Assembly: GCF_025336485.1 (NCBI RefSeq)
Contig: NZ_JAODAB010000027.1
Coordinates: 1-64,000 of the forward strand
DNA: 64,000 nucleotides
From: Pseudomonas citri
Lineage (GTDB): Bacteria; Pseudomonadota; Gammaproteobacteria; Pseudomonadales; Pseudomonadaceae
Direction: 5' to 3'
This document shows, in pieces, positions 24,826 through 32,122 of this stretch. The notes under the pieces were generated by a model. It was not told the DNA's origin, ran no database searches, and saw nothing but the letters and a program-made list of their open reading frames with translations. The position numbers were made by a program, and so were the translations under genes. Within the stretch, counting starts at the first letter, position 1. The number at the start of each line of letters is the position of its first letter.

Positions 24826-25154
24826 GTTTGAAGATCGTCATCCTCCAATCGGCTGAGACAGATCTCAAAGAACTGCGCGTTTATCTGACCGAACGGTTTT
24901 CTGTTCAAACATGGCAAAGCACCCATGCCAGTCTGAAGGCTGCGATCCGTCATTTGGCGACACTCCCTTATGCGGGGTCGATCCCGGACGAAATAGAAAA
25001 GCTGAATCTTGGTCAGTATCGGCAGGTCCTGTCAGGAATGAACAGGATCATTTATGAAGTGCGAGGCCAAACGATCTACATCCACATCATTGCCGATAGC
25101 CGCAAAAGCCTCCCCGCGTTGCTCATGAAACGGTTGCTTCGAGGCAATCCATAA
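24822..25154 (+). CDS. RelE/ParE-family toxin
   Basis: 110-residue RelE/ParE superfamily protein: VILQSAETDLKELRVYLTERF at the N-terminus, then LATLPYAGSIPDEIEKL, YRQVLSGMNRIIYEV and the C-terminal IYIHIIADSRKSLPALLMKRLL strand-helix. The partner type (Phd/YefM antitoxin) and 'YR' motif fit ParE- or RelE-like activity; gyrase and mRNA targets cannot be told apart here. It overlaps the antitoxin by 4 nt, is intact, and has a visibly lower GC content than flanking genes. Confidence 0.93.
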   Translation: MSLKIVILQSAETDLKELRVYLTERFSVQTWQSTHASLKAAIRHLATLPYAGSIPDEIEKLNLGQYRQVLSGMNRIIYEVRGQTIYIHIIADSRKSLPALLMKRLLRGNP

Positions 25155-25161
25155 ACAGCCG

Positions 25162-25752
25162 CTAAAAGCGCGACCCAGGTCCGCTCAAGAACTCCACTTC
25201 CTCAACCGTAGACTCCCGCCCCAACACCCCATTGCGATGGGGAAACCGTCCAAACCGGGCAATGATCTTCTGATGCCGTTCGGCATAATCGAGATTGTCT
25301 TCGAACACCGCCGCTTCCGGCTGCTCTCGGACCAGGTCGATAAACCGTGACACGGCTTCGTTCTGCACGGCGAGGTTCTCGCAGTGTTCAAGCACCAGGT
25401 AGATGAACACGCGCTGGATGGGTTTGAGTTGTCGGTCGAAACCCGTCGCCAGTCCCTGGGCCACCAACGCTTGGGCGCGCAGATCGCCGGAGAAGGCTTT
25501 GGGTGTGTCGCGAAAGATCATTCGCGGCAATTGATCGAGCAACAGCACCAGGGCCAGCCAACCTTCCGGGCGTTGCGCCCAATCGGTCAATCCGCCGGCC
25601 AGTGCCTGCTCGACCCGATCGCCGAAGCGCTCTTGCGCCTGGCGATCATGGCCTTTACCAAACCATAGCTTGTTCTTGTCAGCCGCTGTTTCGTCCGGTG
25701 TATCGGCTGAACCAAACCACCAATCGAGTAACGGCTGCCAAGGCTCGGCCAT
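25162..25752 (-). CDS. DUF924 family protein
   Basis: 196-residue soluble alpha-helical protein of the DUF924 family: WQPLLDWWFGS at the start, LVLLLDQLPRMIFRDTPKAFSGD in the middle and the TPR-like LEHCENLAVQNEAV region. It has no known biochemical role. Its stop lies 7 bp from the end of the converging toxin gene, and its start is only 3 bp after the fbp stop, so it is probably the second gene of an fbp operon. Confidence 0.92.
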   Translation of the reverse strand: MAEPWQPLLDWWFGSADTPDETAADKNKLWFGKGHDRQAQERFGDRVEQALAGGLTDWAQRPEGWLALVLLLDQLPRMIFRDTPKAFSGDLRAQALVAQGLATGFDRQLKPIQRVFIYLVLEHCENLAVQNEAVSRFIDLVREQPEAAVFEDNLDYAERHQKIIARFGRFPHRNGVLGRESTVEEVEFLSGPGSRF

Positions 25753-25755
25753 GGG

Positions 25756-26766
25756 TTATTCCTTGTGATAAGCCGTGGCGCGGGCAACTTCTTCCTTCGA
25801 ACCGAGGAACACCGCCACGCGCTGGTGCAGGCCTTCAGGCTGGATGTCGAGGATACGCTGGTGACCATCGGTGGAAGCGCCACCCGCCTGCTCCACCAGG
25901 AACGACATCGGGTTGGCTTCGTACATCAGGCGCAGCTTGCCCGGTTTGTTCGGCTCGCGGCTGTCGCGTGGGTACATGAACAGGCCGCCACGGTTCAGGA
26001 TACGGTGTACGTCGGCGACCATCGCGGCCACCCAGCGCATGTTGTAGTTCTTCTTCAACGGCCCTTCTTCACCCGCCAGCAACTCGCTGACGTAGCGCTG
26101 CACCGGGGCTTCCCAGTGACGCTGGTTGGACATGTTGATGGCGAATTCCTGAGTGCTTTCAGGAATGGTGATGTTCTCATGGGTCAGCACAAAGCTGCCC
26201 ATTTCACGGTCCAGGGTAAAGCCTTTCACGCCATCGCCCAGGGTCAGCACCAGCATGGTCTGTGGACCATAGATGGCATAACCGGCCGCCACCTGCTTGG
26301 TGCCTGGCTGCAGGAAAGCCTTTTCATTCAGGGCTTCGTTCTGGCTCAGGTATTCGTTGGGGCAACGCAGCACCGAGAAGATCGTACCGACCGGCGCGTT
26401 GATGTCGATGTTCGACGAACCGTCCAGTGGGTCGAATACCAGCAGGTAGGCGCCCTTGGGGTACTTGCCCGGGATCTGGTAGGCATTGTCCATTTCCTCG
26501 GACGCCATGCCGGCCAGGTGACCGCCCCACTCGTTGGCTTCGAGCAGGATCTCGTTGGACAGCACGTCGAGCTTCTTCTGCACTTCGCCCTGCACGTTTT
26601 CAGTGCCCATGCTGCCCAGGACACCACCCAACGCGCCTTTGGAAACGGCGTGGCTGATTTCTTTGCACGCACGCGCCACCACTTCGATCAAAAAGCGCAG
26701 ATCGGCAGGGGTATTGTTGCTGCGGGTCTGCTCAATCAAATAGCGACTCAAGGTAACGCGGGACAT
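25756..26766 (-). CDS. fbp: Fructose-1,6-bisphosphatase class I
   Basis: Gluconeogenic phosphatase hydrolysing fructose-1,6-bisphosphate to fructose-6-phosphate, Mg-dependent. At 336 residues it matches class I. The metal-binding FDPLDGSSNIDINAPVGTIF motif and the substrate-site MRWVAAMVADVHRIL and YPRDSREPNKPGKLRLMYEANPM segments are clear. An ATG with a purine-rich leader starts the gene. The DUF924 gene follows after 3 bp and a REP-like hairpin lies upstream at 26909. Confidence 0.97.
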   Translation of the reverse strand: MSRVTLSRYLIEQTRSNNTPADLRFLIEVVARACKEISHAVSKGALGGVLGSMGTENVQGEVQKKLDVLSNEILLEANEWGGHLAGMASEEMDNAYQIPGKYPKGAYLLVFDPLDGSSNIDINAPVGTIFSVLRCPNEYLSQNEALNEKAFLQPGTKQVAAGYAIYGPQTMLVLTLGDGVKGFTLDREMGSFVLTHENITIPESTQEFAINMSNQRHWEAPVQRYVSELLAGEEGPLKKNYNMRWVAAMVADVHRILNRGGLFMYPRDSREPNKPGKLRLMYEANPMSFLVEQAGGASTDGHQRILDIQPEGLHQRVAVFLGSKEEVARATAYHKE

Positions 26767-26908
26767 GGACGGCTCCGAAGAATAGGGGGCGGAAAACCCG
26801 CGCAGTTTAGCGCGAGTCGGGACTTAATTCCTCCTATGAGACGGGATATGGAGGATTGAGTTCACGAAGGTGGTGGTGGCTTGAGAATTTAGCTGGCCGG
26901 ACGCCGGA

Positions 26909-26930
26909 TCGCGAGCGAGCTTGCTCGCGA
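26909..26930. repeat. REP-like hairpin TCGCGAGC
   Basis: TCGCGAGC (26909-26916) and GCTCGCGA (26923-26930) with a GAGCTT loop: the compact REP hairpin common in Pseudomonas intergenic DNA. It lies just beyond the DUF3999 stop codon at 26941. Confidence 0.85.
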
Positions 26931-26940
26931 CGGCGACGCC

Positions 26941-28353
26941 TCAATTCTTGACCGGCGGCTTACGCAACAAACTGAACGCCATCCCCCCGAGCGCGAGCAC
27001 GCTGACCAGCAATACCGCCCATAAACCGATTTTCTTCCACGGGGTGCCGGCCGGCGCAGCCGTGGAGGCCGTGCTGGTCACCACAGTCGAGGCGGCGCTT
27101 GCATTCACCGTCGCCGTCCCCAGCTTCGCCAGGCGAGAGGGCTTGTAATCGGGCACCAGCGTAGTCAAGGGCAGGCTCGCCGCCTTCACCGTCGAGCTGC
27201 CCAGCGCCAGGCTGTAGGGGCCTTCGCCGCGCGCCAGGAACACCACTTGGGTCGGGCGCACGGCAAAACGCAAGGCCGGGGCTTCGGCGCCCAGGCCGCC
27301 ACCTCGCTCATCCACCGTCAGCTTCAATTGCTGCACCGTCTGGCCGGCCAGTTGCAGTTGGTTCTGCTGCACGTCCTGGCCATTCTGCGTCAGCCTGTAG
27401 AGCAAGCCGCCGCCCAACGGTTGCCACGGGTGGCTGCTTTCGCGCCGACCGGCCAGGGTCACTGGCGCCAGGCTGTTGGCCTGGCTCAGCTCGACCTGCA
27501 CCTGTTCGACGTTCAGCCCCATGGGCAATTGCCAGGTGTATTCGCCCGCCTTGGCCGAACTGCCGGCCAATGGCTGCGACCAGACCAGCGGCAACGGCAC
27601 GCTTTCGCGGCTGGCGCTTTGCAGTTGGGCCGAAGTCAGCACGGGCGCGGAGGAAGGAGCCTCCCACAACAGGCGCAGATAACGCGCCGATTGCCCCGGC
27701 AGGCTCACTTCATGTTGCTCGACCCGCTCATCGGCAAAGGTCAGCCGCGCCACTTGCCCTTCGCCCCACGCCTGCCAATGCTGCAAGTCGTCGCTGGCTT
27801 CGATGCTGAACCGCTGGAAACCGTCGCGCTCGCTGGTCCAATCGAGAATCAACTGCTGCAACGGCGCCTTGATCGCGCTGGCATCGAGCAGCCAGCCACG
27901 CAACTCTTCCTCTCCCGCTTCGAGTCGGCTGGACGGCTGGACTTCCACCAGGGTGCCGTTGGCGTTGGACTGCACCCGCACGCTGGGCGCGCGCTCGTTA
28001 TCGTCGGCGGCGTTGTACAGCGGGAACCACTTTACCTCCGTGAGGGTGCGGTTTTCCCGGCTCTGGGCCGATTCGCGCAGCAACGCATAGGCCTGGGCCT
28101 GGCCGGCGGCGTTGAACACCCGCAGGTCGCTCAGATCGGTCTGGCGCGCGTGCAACTGGACCTCCAGCGGCAACGGCAAGCGATACCACGGCCCCTCGCC
28201 ACTCAAGACCAACGGCACCTGATGGGTGAAATCCGCCGGTTGCTCCTGGGCCACGGCCGACCATGCCGCCCACAACCCGACCACGCCCAGCCCGATCCGA
28301 CTCAACTTGCGACTCAACTTGCGACTCAACTTGCGACTCAACTTGCGACTCAA
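26941..28353 (-). CDS. DUF3999 family exported protein
   Basis: 470-residue protein with an unusual N-terminus of four SRKL units, then a hydrophobic segment (IGLGVVGLWAAWSAVA) ending at AQ: a signal peptide with a repeated basic region. The mature part is beta-rich with FTHQVPLVLSGEGPWYRLPLP and SARYLRLLWE (galactose-binding-like pieces), and a C-terminal membrane anchor, LWAVLLVSVLALGGMAFSLLRK. The start is TTG at 28353, overlapping the DUF2339 stop as TTGA. Function unknown; the partner is the DUF2339 protein upstream. Confidence 0.85.
   Translation of the reverse strand: MSRKLSRKLSRKLSRKLSRIGLGVVGLWAAWSAVAQEQPADFTHQVPLVLSGEGPWYRLPLPLEVQLHARQTDLSDLRVFNAAGQAQAYALLRESAQSRENRTLTEVKWFPLYNAADDNERAPSVRVQSNANGTLVEVQPSSRLEAGEEELRGWLLDASAIKAPLQQLILDWTSERDGFQRFSIEASDDLQHWQAWGEGQVARLTFADERVEQHEVSLPGQSARYLRLLWEAPSSAPVLTSAQLQSASRESVPLPLVWSQPLAGSSAKAGEYTWQLPMGLNVEQVQVELSQANSLAPVTLAGRRESSHPWQPLGGGLLYRLTQNGQDVQQNQLQLAGQTVQQLKLTVDERGGGLGAEAPALRFAVRPTQVVFLARGEGPYSLALGSSTVKAASLPLTTLVPDYKPSRLAKLGTATVNASAASTVVTSTASTAAPAGTPWKKIGLWAVLLVSVLALGGMAFSLLRKPPVKN
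28298..28353. repeat. 12-bp in-frame tandem repeat at the DUF3999 start
   Basis: On the minus strand TTGAGTCGCAAG occurs four times without change, then a partial TTGAGTCG. Each unit encodes SRKL-type residues and holds a TTG that could start translation. Copy-number change would alter the basic region of the signal peptide by four residues without shifting the frame. Confidence 0.95.
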
Positions 28354-31300
28354 GATGACACTCCCTCATTGACAGGCATAGGCGGCTCTTGCTGCGCGAC
28401 CGTCTCCGGGCGCTTGGGCGGCAGCGGCGCGAAGTAGCCCACCACCAACAGCAATACGCCCACGCCGATAAACGACACGATCCGCGCCAGACCGCCACGG
28501 TTACTCAATTCGACAAAGAACAACTTGGCGACGACCACGGCGATCAACACCGCGCCGACCAGCCACACGTCCCGACGATGGCGCAAATGACCGCCGATCA
28601 TCAGGCCCAGGGCAATCAGGGTCCAGACAAGGGACAACCCGGCCTGGACGAACATCGACTCGAGCAGCGCATCCAGCTCGAACGGCACGCCCATCCACTG
28701 ATGGGCACTGCGCATCACCAGGGCGGTGAAGAACGCGAACAGCGACACGCCGGCGACCGACTGGGCGATGTGGCCGGTGCGCGCCCAACGGCCCGTCGAT
28801 TGCGCCATAGCGTTGCGGGCCCACACATAGACACCGAACAAAGCAAACAGCAGGCCCAGTTCCAACGGGTTGAGCAACGGCACATAAGGCAATGGCTCCG
28901 CGGTGCCGTCGCTGAAGGTGTTGGTCAGCCAGAACCAACCGAGCATCAACAGGGCCATCGGCGCCGCCGCGTAGAGACGATACTCCCGTGGTTGCGCCGA
29001 GACCGGCCACGGCCAGCTACGCGGCGTGGCCATCAGCACCAGGTAAAGGCCCGGCAAGATCGCCCAGGCCAACCAACGCCAGGCGTTGTATTGCTCGGAC
29101 AGCAACAGCAGGCCGTAACGCAACTCCAGCATCAACACCGCCATCAGCAACCAGCAACCCAGTACGTGGGCGGTGCTGCGCACCTGGGCCGGCAACATCG
29201 GCGCCAGGCGCTTGAGAGACAGGAAATGCACCGCGAACACCGCCAGCCAGGCCAGCCAGCCGAAATCCGCGGCCGGGTGATAGCGACTGTGCCCCGTTGC
29301 CACCAGCACACAACCCGCCGCCGGCATCAACAAGGTGCACAGCAGCCCCAGCGCCGACCACTGCAAGCGCAGCGCCAACACGCTCCACACCGCTACACTG
29401 ATCGCCGCGAGGGCCAGAAGCCAGGCGCCTTGCAGGTTTTCCGGGGCAAAGCGCAGCACTTCGCTGATCCACGCCAGCGCCCACCAGCCCGCCCCCCAAA
29501 CCAATAGCAGCTCGGACAAGCGCCGCAAGCTCAAGGCCTCGAACACTGCCGCGGCATGTCCCCGCTGCAAGCGCCACGCCCCCACCAGCGCGGCGAGCCC
29601 GAGCACCAACGGTGTCCAGAACCCGTTGTGCGCCAGTGGCCGCAGCCCTTCACTGTCGAGTGCCCCCAACAGGCCCGGCCCAGCCACCAGGAACGCCGCC
29701 CCACCCAGCAGTTGCAACAGCAGGCCGAAGACGAAACTCACGCGCTGTTTCAAGTACAGGCTCAGCCAGATGATCAACAGACCGCTGGCCGCCCACACCC
29801 CGCTCGCCGTTTGCCAGGGCAGCACGAACAACACCGCGAGGTTGATCAGCACCAGCCCCGCCAGCAACACCACCGACAGGCCGCGCAACAAGCGAACGTC
29901 ATTGCGCACCATGTCGTCGCGCGCCGCCAACAGCATGCCGCCGATCAATGCCAGGCCGATCAGCGAGGCACTGAGCAAACCGTTCCAGCCGGCGCTGAGT
30001 ACCGCCGCCGAATCGCCCGCATTGCTTTGCAAGCGCAGCAGGAACAACGCGCCACCTAACAATTGCACGGCGAACGCAGTGAACAGGAACGTGCGCGATT
30101 GCAGGCGCAGGCCGACAAACAGGGTCGCCAGGCCGGCCAGGGCCCAGGCGATCGCGGTGACGTGGGTGAAGAAAAACAGCGGAGCCAGCAAATACAGGAA
30201 ACCCAGACCCAGGACCGCCAGCACCGGCAACCCCTGGCGCTCCCAGTTCGAAGAATGCTCCGGTGCGGCCCGGCGCAGTTGGTCGAAGGTAAACAGCAAG
30301 GCGATGCCTAGCATCAGGGCGCCCAACGGCGCGCCGTCGAGCAGGCTGCCTTCGCCAGGCCGCAGCCCACTGATAAAGGCCAGTGCCGAGCCCAGTTGCA
30401 GCAACAAGGCAAAAGCCCGGGCGAGAGGTCGCCGCTGACGCAGACCCAACCAGAAGATCCCGGCGCCCTCCACGGCCCAGGCCGCCGAAGTCCAGCGGGC
30501 ATCCAGGCCCAACGGAATCGCCAGGCTGGCGAAGATCACCCCCAGGGCGAGGCAGGTTTCGGCCAGCAGCAAGGCGCGACCGCCCATCAAAATGCGCGCC
30601 AGGCCCATGTAGAGCACGCCCAGGGCCAGGGCGCTGAATGCTGCGGCGAATTCGAAGTGCTGCACCAATGCGAACTGCAAGCCGAAGCCCACCAGCGGCG
30701 GGCCGAACAACATCGTGCCGTCCACGTAGTCGCCCTGGCGCGCCGACCAACGCAACAGCGCCTCACGGCTGGCGTCTTCAAGCGTATCGCTCGTTTCCAA
30801 CAACTTGCGCCGGGTGAACAGCAGGCCGATCGCCAGGTAAATGAGGAAGAACAGGATCAGGAACGGTTCGGTGCTCCAGAGCAATTCTGGCCTATAGGAG
30901 CGCAGCCCCCAGGCGAAACCGATGCCGAAAGTACCGACAAAGCCGATCAGGTTGAGCAGGCGCCAGGCCTTGAACCAGGCGATGGCGAGAATGCCGGCGT
31001 TGAGCAGGATGAAATAGCTGAACAGCGCGACGTGGTTGCCGCTGCCGGTGGAGGTCAGGATCGGCGCGGCAAACCCGCCGAGCGCCGCCGCTGCGGCCAG
31101 GCCCAGGGCGTTCTGGGTCACCGCCAGGATCGCCGAGAACACGGTGACCGCCACCAGCAGGCCCAGGGCCGCTTTCGAGTCGAGCAACGGATGCAGGCGC
31201 ATGGCGGCGAACACGGTCAGGTACAGCACCGCGATCCCGGTGCCCTGGAGCATCAATGCAAAATAACCGTTACGTTGGCGCAACCACCAGCCCAGGCCCA

Positions 31301-31955
31301 GCAGGCCCAACGCACTGGCCGCGACGCCGGCGTAACGCAACTCGATCGGCACCACCATGCCTTCGGTGGCATAACGCAGCAAAAATGCCAGGCCGAGGAA
31401 CAACAACACCACGCCGACCCGCAGCACCGTGTTGCCGCCGAACAGCCAGTCGCGGGCGCCTATCAGTGCACGATCGAAAAAATTCGGACCCTTCGGGGCC
31501 CGCGGCTCCGTCGGGGCCGGCTCATCGGCGAGCGGCGTGGAAACCACGGACTCCGCACGCCAGATGGTCTCGGGCAGAGGCTGGCTCGCGTGTGCGGCCA
31601 GCGCCGGAACGGGCTCAAGCTCTGGCGGCAACTCCCAGACGAGTTCGGGCTCCGGTTCGGCGCGAACCTCGGGCTCCGGCGCTGGGGCCACGACAGTTTC
31701 GGCGGCTGGCGGCGGCTCATTCGGAGCGGCGACCGTACCGCGTTCGAGCACGGCCAGCCGCGCCTGCAGTGTGACCAGGCTCTCCTGGGTCGTTTGCAAA
31801 AGGGCCTGTTGCTTGACGGCTTGGGCGTCGAGGCGGCCCAGCCGAAACGCCTGGGCGATGCCAAGCCCCACCAGCGCGCCTATCAGCGCATCGGCGAACG
31901 ACTCATCCACCACCCAGCCGAGTGCCAGGCCCAACAGCGTCAAGATCCATTGCAT
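28350..31955 (-). CDS. DUF2339 giant membrane protein
   Basis: 1201-residue polytopic inner-membrane protein. An N-terminal membrane segment with a glycine-rich motif (FADALIGALVGLGIAQAFRLG) leads to a short coiled coil (about 45-75), a Pro/Glu/Ala-rich linker (to about 155), and then some 25-30 closely packed hydrophobic segments to the C-terminus. The DUF2339 family is uncharacterised; the all-membrane architecture suggests transport or cell-envelope work, but nothing catalytic is visible. It is coupled to DUF3999 by a TTGA overlap. A hairpin at 32039-32060 lies upstream. Confidence 0.9.
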   Translation of the reverse strand: MQWILTLLGLALGWVVDESFADALIGALVGLGIAQAFRLGRLDAQAVKQQALLQTTQESLVTLQARLAVLERGTVAAPNEPPPAAETVVAPAPEPEVRAEPEPELVWELPPELEPVPALAAHASQPLPETIWRAESVVSTPLADEPAPTEPRAPKGPNFFDRALIGARDWLFGGNTVLRVGVVLLFLGLAFLLRYATEGMVVPIELRYAGVAASALGLLGLGWWLRQRNGYFALMLQGTGIAVLYLTVFAAMRLHPLLDSKAALGLLVAVTVFSAILAVTQNALGLAAAAALGGFAAPILTSTGSGNHVALFSYFILLNAGILAIAWFKAWRLLNLIGFVGTFGIGFAWGLRSYRPELLWSTEPFLILFFLIYLAIGLLFTRRKLLETSDTLEDASREALLRWSARQGDYVDGTMLFGPPLVGFGLQFALVQHFEFAAAFSALALGVLYMGLARILMGGRALLLAETCLALGVIFASLAIPLGLDARWTSAAWAVEGAGIFWLGLRQRRPLARAFALLLQLGSALAFISGLRPGEGSLLDGAPLGALMLGIALLFTFDQLRRAAPEHSSNWERQGLPVLAVLGLGFLYLLAPLFFFTHVTAIAWALAGLATLFVGLRLQSRTFLFTAFAVQLLGGALFLLRLQSNAGDSAAVLSAGWNGLLSASLIGLALIGGMLLAARDDMVRNDVRLLRGLSVVLLAGLVLINLAVLFVLPWQTASGVWAASGLLIIWLSLYLKQRVSFVFGLLLQLLGGAAFLVAGPGLLGALDSEGLRPLAHNGFWTPLVLGLAALVGAWRLQRGHAAAVFEALSLRRLSELLLVWGAGWWALAWISEVLRFAPENLQGAWLLALAAISVAVWSVLALRLQWSALGLLCTLLMPAAGCVLVATGHSRYHPAADFGWLAWLAVFAVHFLSLKRLAPMLPAQVRSTAHVLGCWLLMAVLMLELRYGLLLLSEQYNAWRWLAWAILPGLYLVLMATPRSWPWPVSAQPREYRLYAAAPMALLMLGWFWLTNTFSDGTAEPLPYVPLLNPLELGLLFALFGVYVWARNAMAQSTGRWARTGHIAQSVAGVSLFAFFTALVMRSAHQWMGVPFELDALLESMFVQAGLSLVWTLIALGLMIGGHLRHRRDVWLVGAVLIAVVVAKLFFVELSNRGGLARIVSFIGVGVLLLVVGYFAPLPPKRPETVAQQEPPMPVNEGVSS

Positions 31956-32038
31956 GGTCGATATCCCTAAGCGGCCCGTTGCGGGCAGAACCGGGGGTGA
32001 TGCGGCGCCCGGCGAAACTGTTGCCTAGTATATCGACG

Positions 32039-32060
32039 AAGCCCAACCGCCGTTGGGCTT
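32039..32060. terminator. Hairpin downstream of glgP
   Basis: AAGCCCAAC (32039-32047) pairs with GTTGGGCTT (32052-32060). It lies about 60 bp after the glgP stop on the minus strand. No U-tract follows, so termination strength is uncertain. Confidence 0.5.
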
Positions 32061-32086
32061 GGCTCACATTTCTTGTAGCAGCCGCC

Positions 32087-32122
32087 TTACTTCAGGGCCT
32101 TCAGGGCTTACTTCAGGGCCTA
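32087..32122 (-). repeat. GCCCTGAAG repeats around the glgP stop codon
   Basis: Past the glgP TAG stop, the minus strand reads GCCCTGAAG-TAA, GCCCTGAAG, GCCCTGAAG-TAA in the same frame. This is a tandem amplification of the C-terminal 'ALK/E-stop' codons, leaving three in-frame stops. Confidence 0.85.

Noticed and set aside
30396..31970. 524-codon frame opposite the DUF2339 gene
   Set aside because: The DUF2339 strand encodes regular membrane helices; the opposite reading is low-complexity Gln/Arg/Gly.
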